Shown piece by piece: positions 33,033 to 41,207 of a stretch of 64,000 nt of DNA (within the stretch, counting starts at the first letter, position 1; each line of letters opens with the position of its first letter). The stretch comes from Halorientalis persicus (lineage in GTDB: Archaea > Halobacteriota > Halobacteria > Halobacteriales > Haloarculaceae): assembly GCF_900110215.1 (NCBI RefSeq), contig NZ_FOCX01000001.1:62001-126000 (forward strand), in the 5' to 3' direction. The notes under the pieces were generated by a model, which was given only the letters and a program-made list of their open reading frames with translations, did not search any database and was not told where the DNA came from. A program made the translations under genes and the position numbers.

Positions 33033-34150
33033 TGCTGGCCCCGCAGTTTCTCGTTGATGCGTCGCTCGACGTACTGTGAGATGACGCTCATCCCAGCGAC
33101 GATGACGAACAGCATGACACCGGCGACGAACAGCACGTCGACCGTGCTGGCGGAGGCGCTGCCGTAGTTGTGCGCGATCGCGCTGGTCAACGTCGAACTC
33201 GCGTCGAACACGTCGAACAGCGGAACCGTCGGCTGGACGACGGCCCCGAGGATCGCGGCCACGGCCATCGTCTCCCCGATGGCACGACCCAGTCCGAGGA
33301 TGATCCCCGCCGAGATGCCCGACGAGGCCGCCGGCACGGAGATGCTCTTCATCGTCTGCCACTTGGTCGCGCCCATGGCGGCGGACCCGTCACCCATCGC
33401 ACTCGGGACGCTCGACAGCGCGTCCTCCGAGACGGACACAACAGTGGGTAACGCCATGACACCCACGACGAGACCGGCGATGAGATAGCTCGCCCCGTCG
33501 TCGAGGAACGACTTCTGGATGAATCCGTTGAGTACGATAAATCCGATGAACCCGTAGACGATCGACGGGATGCCAGCGAGGATCTCCACGCCCGGTTTGA
33601 TGATTTCCCGCAGTCGGTCACTCGCGACCTCGGCGATGAACAGGGCGCCCATGACGCCCAGTGGAGCGGCGATCAGGCCCGCGATGGTGGTCACGATAAC
33701 AGTCGCCCAGATCAGCGGGATCAGTGAGTAGACACCTGCTCGCGGGTTCCAGATCGACTCCGCGGACGGTAAGAGGAAATCCAGCCAGAGGAACCACTGC
33801 GGCTCGCCGTTCACGATCGGTATCGTCAGGAGATCGAGCCCGTGTGCCGCGAAGGCCGGTGCCGCACTCACGAAGAGATAGACCGTGATCAACGTCACCG
33901 TCAATACGGTTAGAACCGTCGCGACGAGCGTCAGTAGTCGCGCCATCTCCGCCTGGTGTGTCGTCCACCCGAATGCGGTCACGACGAGAAACACGGCGAG
34001 TACCGGAAGTGCGAACCCAGGAGCGGCGAAGATAGTAGCGAGCGTCGCCACAAGCAGGAGGACCGACGAACCCACCGTCCGGAGGGCTCCCTCGGAGGGG
34101 TCCTCACCGAGTATCGCTTTCTGTACGTCCGTCGTGACTGCGCTGAGCAT
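33029..34150 (-). CDS. pstC: Phosphate ABC transporter permease PstC
   Basis: 373 aa. Two N-terminal helices (about 26-60), then the six-helix permease core with G-V-M-G-A-L-F-I-A-E, the segment I-P-S-I-V-Y-G-F-I-G, and the EAA loop A-A-M-G-A-T-K-W-Q-T followed by G-L-G-R-A-I-G-E-T-M. It forms the channel with PstA. ATG 34150 follows the pstS stop by 93 bp; a T-rich stretch there (about 34170-34200) leaves open a partial terminator or processing site between the abundant binding protein and the membrane genes. Confidence 0.94.
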   Translation of the reverse strand: MLSAVTTDVQKAILGEDPSEGALRTVGSSVLLLVATLATIFAAPGFALPVLAVFLVVTAFGWTTHQAEMARLLTLVATVLTVLTVTLITVYLFVSAAPAFAAHGLDLLTIPIVNGEPQWFLWLDFLLPSAESIWNPRAGVYSLIPLIWATVIVTTIAGLIAAPLGVMGALFIAEVASDRLREIIKPGVEILAGIPSIVYGFIGFIVLNGFIQKSFLDDGASYLIAGLVVGVMALPTVVSVSEDALSSVPSAMGDGSAAMGATKWQTMKSISVPAASSGISAGIILGLGRAIGETMAVAAILGAVVQPTVPLFDVFDASSTLTSAIAHNYGSASASTVDVLFVAGVMLFVIVAGMSVISQYVERRINEKLRGQQ

Positions 34151-34243
34151 TCAGTGTACCACCACGTGTTCTGTTGTATTCTGTAGCTGATTTCTAATTC
34201 TATCGATTCGGTACAGGCCCGCTCGAAAAGACTCAGACCGGCT

Positions 34244-35308
34244 TCAGGACTGCGACGGGAGCTTGTTCTTCTGTTCCTTCTGGCGTCGGGCGCCGAGCTT
34301 GAAGTAGTTGTTCGGGCCGACGAAGGTGTCCTGCCCGAAGTCGTGCAGGACCATGTTGATGATCGCGGCCTCCTGTTTGGAGGTGCCGTCCCACGTGTAG
34401 CAGTGCAGGTCACGCGAGAGCGGGTACGCTTTCGAGTCCAGACCGTTCTGGTCGTCCTGGTACTTGTACGTCGTTCCCTCCCACTCGAGCGAGATGGGTG
34501 AGACACCGGCGGTGTCCACGAACGCGAGGGCGAGGTAGCTGATCGCGTTGTCGGCCTGTGCGACGGCCGAGGCGAGTTGCTGGTTCTGGCCGAAGCGGTT
34601 GTCGACCGTGGTGTTTTCCTTGGGATTGCCGAAGGTGTTGCTGACGAAGGCCGTCCGGGTGCCCGACCCTTTGACACGGGCGAGAACCTGAATATCCTTG
34701 TCCGGGAGGCTACTGTCGATGTCCTGCCAGTTGTCGACGCGGCCCTTGTAGATGTCCTTGAGCTGATCGCCCGTGATGCCGTCGAGACCGGCGTCGGCGA
34801 TCTCCTGGGAGACGACCAGCGGCTGGCCGTCGACACCGACGACGTGGTCGACGAACTTCTCGTAAGAGTCACGGTCGGGGAGTTCGTCCTCGACGTTCCC
34901 CGAGGAGTTCCCGATGTCGTACTGGCCGCTCTTGACTTTCTCGACGCCAGTCCCGGAGTGAGACAGGCCCACGGTGTACTTGAACGGCGGCTGGCCGTTG
35001 TCCGTCGGCTCGAACCCGTAGAGACCGGCCCAGTAATCAGCCAGGTTCTTGTCCGTGTCGATGTTGTACTCACCGTGGGGCCAGTACTCGGTGTCGTCGG
35101 CGGGTCGGTTCCCCTGCCAGTAAGACGCCGCGTTGTTCATGATCGGGTAGACTGTCGAGGACCCACCCGACGTCAGTGTGCCCGGTCCACTGCTCCCACT
35201 TTCATCGCCACCACCGATACAACCGGCGAGGGCCGTCCCTGCGATCCCAGTTCCCGCTGCGGCCACGAACTTCCGGCGCGAAAGGCCAGAGTCTGATTCG
35301 TGCGTCAT
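34244..35308 (-). CDS. pstS: Phosphate-binding lipoprotein PstS
   Basis: Extracellular phosphate receptor of the Pst importer. 354 aa. N-terminal twin-arginine signal S-R-R-K-F-V (10-15) and lipobox L-A-G-C with Cys30, so it is a Tat-exported lipoprotein; a Gly/Ser-rich linker follows. Binding-loop features include G-S-S-T-V-Y-P (first phosphate loop), G-V-E-K-V and R-V-K-G-S-G-T-R-T. ATG 35308 was preferred over a TTG two codons further out. A TATA-like box lies 24-31 nt upstream, so the mRNA is probably leaderless. Confidence 0.95.
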   Translation of the reverse strand: MTHESDSGLSRRKFVAAAGTGIAGTALAGCIGGGDESGSSGPGTLTSGGSSTVYPIMNNAASYWQGNRPADDTEYWPHGEYNIDTDKNLADYWAGLYGFEPTDNGQPPFKYTVGLSHSGTGVEKVKSGQYDIGNSSGNVEDELPDRDSYEKFVDHVVGVDGQPLVVSQEIADAGLDGITGDQLKDIYKGRVDNWQDIDSSLPDKDIQVLARVKGSGTRTAFVSNTFGNPKENTTVDNRFGQNQQLASAVAQADNAISYLALAFVDTAGVSPISLEWEGTTYKYQDDQNGLDSKAYPLSRDLHCYTWDGTSKQEAAIINMVLHDFGQDTFVGPNNYFKLGARRQKEQKNKLPSQS

Positions 35309-35629
35309 CACCAAATACGGATAGACAGATGAATAAATACCCTACTATTACCTTTACCCCAGAGTCTATTATCTATATAGAAGTACGTATTACTACTCAT
35401 CCGCCGGCCGCTACTCGCCGGCTGTAACCGCTCTACGCGTGCGTTCGAAGGCGGCCGACAACCGAGGGGGTAGCGCGACCGGCCGAACGTGACACGCGAG
35501 ACCAGGGGTTCCGGTGCCGACACACGTTCCACCTGGGCCGACAAAGTACTCATTGCGGCTACATGGGTTATTCGACCAATCATATATAGATATGGATTGA
35601 TTTATTGGGGAGAAGTCGGAAAGGCAGGT
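35309..35629. promoter_or_regulatory. Divergent phosphate-control region, pstS / AbrB-PhoU regulator
   Basis: 321 bp without a gene. pstS side: gtatttatt (minus, 35332-35340) centred about 28 nt before its ATG, with a long AT-rich upstream part holding tctattatctatatagaagtacg (about 35366-35388), a plausible operator. Regulator side: tttattg (35601-35607) at -29 to -23 from ATG 35630, with catatatagatatgg just upstream. The middle 160 bp is GC-rich. The layout suggests common control of both promoters by phosphate status. Confidence 0.6.
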
Positions 35630-36625
35630 ATGGAGACGCGCAAGGTGCAGGTCACCGGCGGATCGACGTACACCGTGTCGCTCCCGAAAGACTGGGCGAC
35701 CGCAAACGACGTGAGCGCGGGGAGCGTCGTCGAATTCCACGCGGAGGGCGATTCCCTCTTGCTCTCACCGAAGCAGGGCGAGGAACGCACGGAGGGGACC
35801 CTCGACGTGAGCGGGCTGGAAGGCGACCAGCTCACGCGCGCCGTGATGACGATGTACGTCAGCGGGTTCGACATCATCAGACTCGAGACCCCCCGGGTCA
35901 GCGCCCAGCAGCGCCGGACCATCCGGCAGGCCACACAGGGACTGGTCGGGCTGGAAGTGATCGAGGAAACCAGCGAGCGGGTCGTCCTGCAGGATCTGCT
36001 CGACTCATCGGAACTCTCCGTCCACAACGCCATCACGCGTATGCGACTCGTGGCGCTGACGATGCTGTCGGACGCGGTGGACGCCCTCGTGGAGAACGAC
36101 GACGACCTCGCACACGACGTGCGCGAGCGCGACGACGACGTGGACCGGCTCTGGTACATGATCTCCCGGGTGTTCCGCTCGGTCCTACGGGACCCGACGG
36201 CGGCCTCCCAGATCGGGCTCCCGCGGGAGACCTGTTACGACTATCAGTCCAGCGCCCGCCAACTGGAGCGGATCGCGGACCACGCCTCGAAGATCGCCCG
36301 GCTGACCCTGGAGGTCGGCGACGTGCCCGAGGACATCGGCGACGGACTGTACGAACTCCGCGAGGAGGCGCTGGCGGTACCCGAGACGGCGATGGACGCC
36401 CTGCTGGAGGACGAGGCCGACGAGGCCACCCGGCTAGCCACGGAAGCCCGCTCGCGCATCCGCCCCATCGACGACAGCGCCCGAGAGATCGACGACCTCA
36501 TCCACCAGATGGACTCACAGACCGCCCAGGTGCTGGGGCTCGTGGTGGACTCGCTCTCGCGGACCGCCGACTACGGCGGTAACATCGCCGAGAGCGCACT
36601 GCAGAAAGCCGCGCCGCGACCCTGA
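35630..36625 (+). CDS. AbrB-PhoU fusion regulator of phosphate uptake
   Basis: 331 aa. N-terminal AbrB/SpoVT swapped-hairpin DNA-binding domain (about 1-45: R-K-V-Q-V-T-G-G-S-T-Y-T-V-S-L-P-K-D-W-A). It is followed by a linker domain and two PhoU-type helical repeats (about 110-325) with R-L-V-A-L-T-M-L-S-D-A, L-E-R-I-A-D-H-A-S-K-I and S-R-T-A-D-Y-G-G-N-I. This is the haloarchaeal form of PhoU that joins sensing and DNA binding. Its promoter diverges from pstS, so it likely regulates the Pst operon and itself. The ATG at 35630 is fixed by the AbrB start M-E-T-R-K-V and a TATA box at the leaderless distance. Confidence 0.9.
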   Translation: METRKVQVTGGSTYTVSLPKDWATANDVSAGSVVEFHAEGDSLLLSPKQGEERTEGTLDVSGLEGDQLTRAVMTMYVSGFDIIRLETPRVSAQQRRTIRQATQGLVGLEVIEETSERVVLQDLLDSSELSVHNAITRMRLVALTMLSDAVDALVENDDDLAHDVRERDDDVDRLWYMISRVFRSVLRDPTAASQIGLPRETCYDYQSSARQLERIADHASKIARLTLEVGDVPEDIGDGLYELREEALAVPETAMDALLEDEADEATRLATEARSRIRPIDDSAREIDDLIHQMDSQTAQVLGLVVDSLSRTADYGGNIAESALQKAAPRP

Positions 36626-37240
36626 TCAGGCCGTCGTGGTCGCCGCCGTCGATTCGTCTTCGTAGGAGACCTCGACCCCGTCCGCGACGGGTTTGATGAG
36701 GTATCGACCGGATCGTCCCTGTTTCACGGGGGTGAAGTCCGCGAGGAAGGTCGTCCGCTGGTTCGCACGGATCTCGAACTGTGCGTTGAACTTCAGCGGT
36801 GCGTTCCCGGGCGTCCGGACCGTGGCCTCGCCGCCGTCGGTGAGGGTCGCGTCCACGACCTCGCCGACGACGAGTTTGAGATAGGCGTACTCCCCGGTCT
36901 CCAGTTCCGTCTCGTCGATCAGCGACGTGTCGCCGTCGGCCAACTCGGTGAGATCGACCTCGGTGTCCTCGATGTCGATCGTGCGTTCCGCGCCGTCCTC
37001 GTCGGACGCTGTGCCGGTCGCAGTCGCCGTGCCGTCCGCGTCAGTTTCGCCGTCGGCCCGTGTCGTCCGGAGTGCAGTGAGCCGGAGCACCAGCGTCTCG
37101 AAGTCGTCGATGTCGCTTGGCTGGTCGGTCACGCTGGTCGCCAGCGTCCCGGTTTCGGTCCCGCCGCCACCGCTACAGCCGGCGACTGCGATTCCGACCG
37201 CAGCGAGGCCCGTCGTTTCGAGGAACCGACGTCGATCCAT
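36626..37240 (-). CDS. Tat lipoprotein with DUF4382-like domain
   Basis: 204 aa. Signal M-D-R-R-R-F-L-E-T-T with lipobox V-A-G-C (Cys22). The mature part has a beta-rich pattern, F-E-T-L-V-L-R-L-T-A-L, a Thr/Asp/Gly low-complexity insert, L-E-T-G-E-Y-A-Y-L-K-L-V-V and a closing P-V-A-D-G-V-E-V, which fits DUF4382, a family of exported proteins of unknown role. Its stop abuts the stop of the AbrB-PhoU gene (0-nt gap), convergent. No phosphate-binding motif is evident, so linkage to the Pst island is positional only. Confidence 0.75.
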   Translation of the reverse strand: MDRRRFLETTGLAAVGIAVAGCSGGGGTETGTLATSVTDQPSDIDDFETLVLRLTALRTTRADGETDADGTATATGTASDEDGAERTIDIEDTEVDLTELADGDTSLIDETELETGEYAYLKLVVGEVVDATLTDGGEATVRTPGNAPLKFNAQFEIRANQRTTFLADFTPVKQGRSGRYLIKPVADGVEVSYEDESTAATTTA

Positions 37241-37328
37241 ACGACGAAGAGGGGACCACCCGGTAAGTACTCGGTGGCCGTCGTCGGTCGCGGAGAACGT
37301 GTGGACGATCCGTGCCGGTCGGTTCAGG

Positions 37329-37700
37329 TCACTCGACGAGAACGCCGTTGACCTGGCCGTCCTGCCCGGGACGGGAGGTGACGCGGACGCGACCCTCGCT
37401 CGTCTCGAGGATCGCACCTTTGGTGATGATGTTCCGTCGCGCGTAGTTGGGGTTGGAGTCGTTCTCCGCGACGTTCTCGATCTCGGCGGCGACGACGTCA
37501 CCGTCGGTGGCGACGCTGGCGGTGTCGGCCTCGATGGCGCGGATCTTCTTCGTGTTGCCGCGCTTGTCCACGAACTTCAGCTTCGCGTCGCCGACCTGCG
37601 TCTCGGTCGGTTCGCCGCCGAGTTCGTGTTTTTTCTTCTTGTGGTTCGGTCGCAGTCGACCGCCAGTGCGCTTGCGCGGGGAACGTCCCTGGTCTTTCAT
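37329..37700 (-). CDS. rps8e: 30S ribosomal protein S8e
   Basis: 123 aa. The basic start K-D-Q-G-R-S-P-R-K-R-T-G-G-R-L-R and K-K-K-K-H-E-L-G-G-E-P are typical, followed by N-P-N-Y-A-R-R-N-I-I-T-K-G-A-I-L-E-T and the terminal G-Q-V-N-G-V-L-V-E. Much more basic than its neighbours, as expected for a ribosomal protein. Monocistronic, as often in haloarchaea. Confidence 0.96.
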   Translation of the reverse strand: MKDQGRSPRKRTGGRLRPNHKKKKHELGGEPTETQVGDAKLKFVDKRGNTKKIRAIEADTASVATDGDVVAAEIENVAENDSNPNYARRNIITKGAILETSEGRVRVTSRPGQDGQVNGVLVE

Positions 37701-37764
37701 ACCCGAGGATTCGCAGGCGGCCACTTGAACCTCTCGACTCGCCAGCGTGGAGCGGTGGCGGACC

Positions 37765-38730
37765 TCAGTGCTGTTCGGGGCCGTACTCTTCGAGTGCGGC
37801 CTGGACGGCGCCGAAGTCGACGGGCGGTTCGAACTCGTCGAGGGTGTCCTCGACGGCCGAGACGGCCTCGCCGTACCGCTCGCGCCAGGCTGGCTGTGCC
37901 AGATCGTCCAGTCGCTCGCCGAGCCGTTCCCGACGAACTTCGAGGTCGTCGAGCCGGTCGGCGATCTCGTCGAGGTCGGCCGTCTCCTCGCCCGCCTGTT
38001 CGGCCCAGGTCCGAACGTCGGCCAGTTCGGTGCGGGCGTCCGCGACGACGAGTTCGTTCACCCGCTGGCGCTGGGTCACCGCGAACCACTGGGTGGCGGG
38101 GTCGGGTTCGTCCGCGCCGATCACGTCGGGATCTTCGAGGCGGTCGGCGGCCGCTTCGAGGTCGTCGAACGCGGCCGCGATCGCGTTGACGTCGCCGGAC
38201 AGTTCGGCGACCCGTGTCGCGTGCCCGTCCAGCCAGCGCTCGAACTCGTCGGCGTCGGTCGCGAGTCGCTGTGCGTCCCCGTGGACGGTGTCGGCGTCCT
38301 GACCGAGGTCCCGGAGGTCGCGGACGTACTCGTAGACGGACTCGCTGTACTCGCGTCGGTGAACGAGTTCGTGGAGGCGGTCGGCGAGGTCCAGCGCCCG
38401 CGACTCGACGGACTCGGCGCGGGCCGCGAACTCGTCCAGTCGCGCCGCGACGGTTTCGAGGTCGGGCGCGTCCGCGGCGGCCGCCTCGACCTCGTCGACC
38501 CGCATGGTCGCGTACTCGGCGCGACCCTCGGCGTTCGAGACGGCCATCGACGTGTCGGATTCGAGTTCGGTGATGCCGTCCTCGGAGACAATACGGTCGA
38601 CGGCGACCTCCGCGAGGACGGTTCGCACTGTCTCCCTGTCCGGCCGATCCTCGCGGGCCGCGATTCGGTCGGCGGCCTCGGAGAGCGACAGCCCCGTCAC
38701 GTCGCCCGACGCGTCGTCTGTCTGATCCAT
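37765..38730 (-). CDS. Acidic coiled-coil protein, 321 aa
   Basis: Nearly all-helical, very acidic protein. Residues about 80-300 show heptad-like spacing of Leu, Val and Ala (e.g. V-A-A-R-L-D-E-F-A-A-R-A-E-S-V-E), implying long coiled coils. The N-terminal 45 residues (L-S-L-S-E-A-A-D-R-I-A-A-R) look like a small helical domain. No membrane segment, no methyl-accepting signalling motif. Similar haloarchaeal proteins are sometimes labelled halo transducer protein, but I see no direct evidence of chemotaxis function. Divergent from a DUF2240-type gene across 97 bp. Confidence 0.6.
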   Translation of the reverse strand: MDQTDDASGDVTGLSLSEAADRIAAREDRPDRETVRTVLAEVAVDRIVSEDGITELESDTSMAVSNAEGRAEYATMRVDEVEAAAADAPDLETVAARLDEFAARAESVESRALDLADRLHELVHRREYSESVYEYVRDLRDLGQDADTVHGDAQRLATDADEFERWLDGHATRVAELSGDVNAIAAAFDDLEAAADRLEDPDVIGADEPDPATQWFAVTQRQRVNELVVADARTELADVRTWAEQAGEETADLDEIADRLDDLEVRRERLGERLDDLAQPAWRERYGEAVSAVEDTLDEFEPPVDFGAVQAALEEYGPEQH

Positions 38731-38827
38731 GTAGGTGTGCTGTGTCGGAACCCCGATTAGCGTTTCCCCCCTCGGCTCCCGACGGGTTCCGATGGGTTTA
38801 GGACCGTCCCGGCCGCTCGAAGTGACG

Positions 38828-39268
38828 ATGAGTCTCCGGACAGCCGTCGCCGCCCCGTTCCGCCAGCAGGGCACGACCGCGATGGGTGAAAGCGAGTTCG
38901 TCGTCGCCCTCTCGCTGGACCGGGACTGGTTCACGCCCGACCAGGCCAAGCGCCTGCTCGACGTGGCCGCCGGCGAGGGGCTGGTCGCACGGGACGCGGG
39001 CGAGGTCGAAGTCGAGTTCGACCCCGACGGCGTCGCGGTGCCGGAGGGGTTCGTCCCCGACGAGTCGATCCTCCAGCAACGCTCGACGTTCGAGCGCATC
39101 CTCGATTCGCTGGTGGAGACCGGCACCGAGAAGCAGACGGCCGTCGCCGAGATCAACTCCCTGCAGGCCGATCTGGGCGTGACCGTCGAGGCCGCGGCCG
39201 TCGTCTACGCCAAACGGGAGGGACTGGACGTGGGGGACACCGCCGAGCGCGCACTGGGTGAACTCTGA
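38828..39268 (+). CDS. DUF2240-family protein
   Basis: 146 aa. The order L-R-T-A-V-A-A-P-F-R, F-V-V-A-L-S-L-D-R-D-W-F-T-P-D-Q-A, and the later F-E-R-I-L-D-S-L then D-L-G-V-T-V-E-A-A-A-V-V-Y-A-K-R-E-G matches the archaeal DUF2240 family. The N-terminal half may be a winged helix. It overlaps the next gene by 1 nt (TGATG), so the two are translationally coupled. Function unknown; widespread in euryarchaea. Confidence 0.75.
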   Translation: MSLRTAVAAPFRQQGTTAMGESEFVVALSLDRDWFTPDQAKRLLDVAAGEGLVARDAGEVEVEFDPDGVAVPEGFVPDESILQQRSTFERILDSLVETGTEKQTAVAEINSLQADLGVTVEAAAVVYAKREGLDVGDTAERALGEL

Positions 39269-39648
39269 TGGTCGAGGAAACGATCACCGACGGCAAGCGG
39301 ATCGCACAGCTTCTGGCCTCCGAGATCACGGGCCGAGAGACCGGACCGCTGGCCGCCATGGCGGTCGTCGACGCCGACCCGGACGTGGAGCCGACCGCCG
39401 ACGGAGCCGTCGCCTACGGTGTCGACCGCGACGGCGAGCGCGTGGCCGACGTGGCCGTCCAGCCCGAACGCGCGTACCTGGAACTCCGGACCGGCGTGGA
39501 CGCCGGGGCCGATGCGGCCGCCGACGCCGACCTCCGGGTGCGACCGAAGGCCGTCGAGCCACCGCGGACGCTCGTGTTCGTCGAGTCCGGTGCGGCAGTG
39601 AAAGCGGCCGTGGACGTGCTCGTGGCGGCCGCCGAAGCCGAGTCCTGA
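39268..39648 (+). CDS. Conserved haloarchaeal protein, 126 aa, coupled to DUF2240
   Basis: Starts in the TGATG shared with the upstream stop. The N-terminal helix (K-R-I-A-Q-L-L-A-S-E-I-T) is followed by beta-rich sequence (A-V-A-Y-G-V-D-R-D-G-E-R-V-A-D-V-A-V) and an Ala-rich C-terminal helix. No domain recognised. Soluble and very acidic. The coupling suggests that it works with the DUF2240 protein. It converges on a HAD phosphatase with a 1-nt gap. Confidence 0.6.
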   Translation: MVEETITDGKRIAQLLASEITGRETGPLAAMAVVDADPDVEPTADGAVAYGVDRDGERVADVAVQPERAYLELRTGVDAGADAAADADLRVRPKAVEPPRTLVFVESGAAVKAAVDVLVAAAEAES

Positions 39649-39649
39649 A

Positions 39650-40303
39650 TCAGAGAGTCCGAAGAATCTCCGGGAGTCGCGCGACCAGATCCGCGCGGTC
39701 GACCGTGGCGTCGGCCGCCGCGTGTCGCCCGGGCCCATCCGGATACAGCACCTGTACAGTGGCGAGGCCGGCCGCGGCCGCGCCCTGAACGTCCACTTCG
39801 GGGCGGTCGCCGACGTAGACCGTCGCGGCGGGCTCGACACCGAGTTCGTCACAGATCGCCGCGAAGGCACGCTCGTCGGGTTTGCCGGTCGGGAGCGACC
39901 CGGTGATGACGACGGCGTCGAACAGGTCGGCCCAGCCGAGCGTCCCGAGTTTCCCCCGCTGGGCGACCAGTGGTCCGTCGGTCAGCAGGCCGACGCGGTA
40001 GGATTCACGCAGGTCCGAGAGCAGGTCCGGGACGCCCACGACGGGGACGAGGGCGTCCTCGACGGCCAGCCGGTAGGCCGTCGCCACGTCCTCGGGGTCA
40101 GTGTCGTCGGTCAGCAGGCGGTCGAAGATGGGTGCGCGGGTCTCGGTCGCCGCGACCGCGCCGTGCGCGTCGAGGTAGTCTGCCCGCTCGATGTCGTGGG
40201 TGTCGGTCCGGTCGGTCGCGTCGTCGAGCAAAGCCTGGCGATCGCGGTCGGTGACCGCCAGCGTGTAGTCCAGATCGAACACGACGGCGTCGAACGACGG
40301 CAT
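39650..40303 (-). CDS. HAD-superfamily hydrolase (phosphoglycolate-phosphatase-like), first
   Basis: 217 aa. Motif I is F-D-L-D-Y-T-L (D-x-D-x-T/Y variant with Tyr before Thr), motif II G-L-L-T-D-G, motif III K-P-D, motif IV G-D-R-P-E-V-D. The helical C1 cap lies between about 15 and 90. Small-molecule phosphatase of unknown substrate. ATG 40303 is used; the residues before it are shadow. Divergent from the SIMPL protein over a spacer that contains a perfect 10-bp palindrome. Confidence 0.82.
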   Translation of the reverse strand: MPSFDAVVFDLDYTLAVTDRDRQALLDDATDRTDTHDIERADYLDAHGAVAATETRAPIFDRLLTDDTDPEDVATAYRLAVEDALVPVVGVPDLLSDLRESYRVGLLTDGPLVAQRGKLGTLGWADLFDAVVITGSLPTGKPDERAFAAICDELGVEPAATVYVGDRPEVDVQGAAAAGLATVQVLYPDGPGRHAAADATVDRADLVARLPEILRTL

Positions 40304-40344
40304 TCGCTCCTTCGTAGCGGGCCGTCGGGTTTGAGTGTTCCCCA

Positions 40345-40368
40345 AGAGTCAAACCGGCGTTTGACTCT
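40345..40368. promoter_or_regulatory. Perfect 10-bp inverted repeat in divergent spacer
   Basis: AGAGTCAAAC-CGGC-GTTTGACTCT, centred midway between the divergent starts at 40303 and 40409. The symmetry and position fit a dimeric-regulator operator for both genes; as RNA it would form a stable 10-bp hairpin with a 4-nt loop. Confidence 0.55.
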
Positions 40369-40408
40369 ACGGCGAGTATTCATACCAGTCCGTGCAACGG
40401 ACAGGTGT

Positions 40409-41158
40409 ATGCGAAAGACGATTGCCCTGGCGCTCGCCGCCACCGTCGTCCTGACGGTCGGTGCGGCGGGCACAGTCCTCGCGATGGGGGGCACCGGCAC
40501 ACAACCAGCACAGACCGCTGACACCAGTAGCCAGACGGTCACCGTCGCGGGCGATGGGTCGGCTAGCGCCCAGCCCGATCAGGCCGTCCTCCGCTTGGCC
40601 GTGACGGTCGAAGGGGACGATCCGTCCGCGATCCGCTCGCAACTCGCCAGCGGTACCAGTGACCTGCGGAGCGCACTTTCGGACGCCAACGTCGCCACGG
40701 AAGATATCGAGACCGTGGGCTACAGCATCGAGGAGCCACCGCGACGCGTCCCACCGGGTGAACGCGCCGAGAGCGAGCCCGAACTGCGCGGCGTCCACAC
40801 CTTCGAGGTGACGCTCGACGATACCGACCGCGCCGGTACGGTGGTCGACGCGGCGGCCGACGCGGGCGCGGAAGTCCAGTCGGTCCGGTTCACGCTGGCC
40901 GAGGACACCCGCGAGGACCTCCGGAATCAGGCGCTCGAGAACGCGATGGCCAACGCTCGCGGGCAGGCCGACACGCTCGCCAGCGCGGGCGGACTGTCGG
41001 TGACCGGCGTCGCCCGCATCGACGCGACGAACACGAACTACCGCCCCGTCGCCTACGAAGACACTGCCAGGCAGGCGGCAAGCGGTGTCACGACCATCGA
41101 GACCGGCGACGTGTCGGTCGAGACGAGCGTGCGAGTGGTCTACAACGCGTCGAGCTGA
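40409..41158 (+). CDS. Exported SIMPL-domain (DUF541) protein
   Basis: 249 aa. N-terminal Sec-type signal or anchor (K-T-I-A-L-A-L-A-A-T-V-V-L-T-V-G). The SIMPL/DUF541 domain shows V-T-V-A-G-D-G-S-A-S-A-Q-P-D-Q-A at about 43-58, Y-S-I-E-E-P and the R-x-x-A-L-E-N-A-M-A-N-A-R-G-Q-A-D helix, then Y-R-P-V-A-Y. Family members are periplasmic or surface proteins of unknown exact role, linked in bacteria to oxidative stress and kinase-partner functions. A likely operator palindrome lies 41-64 nt upstream. Confidence 0.85.
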   Translation: MRKTIALALAATVVLTVGAAGTVLAMGGTGTQPAQTADTSSQTVTVAGDGSASAQPDQAVLRLAVTVEGDDPSAIRSQLASGTSDLRSALSDANVATEDIETVGYSIEEPPRRVPPGERAESEPELRGVHTFEVTLDDTDRAGTVVDAAADAGAEVQSVRFTLAEDTREDLRNQALENAMANARGQADTLASAGGLSVTGVARIDATNTNYRPVAYEDTARQAASGVTTIETGDVSVETSVRVVYNASS

Positions 41159-41207
41159 GGAGGCTCCAATAGGAACCTTGTAGTGAGTGCCGGGCCAGCG
41201 CCCGGTA

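Noticed and set aside
33033-33362. N-terminal extension of PstA to 999 codons
   Set aside because: Residues upstream of ATG 33032 overlap pstC, are His/Arg-rich shadow sequence, and the ATGA junction with pstC marks the true start.
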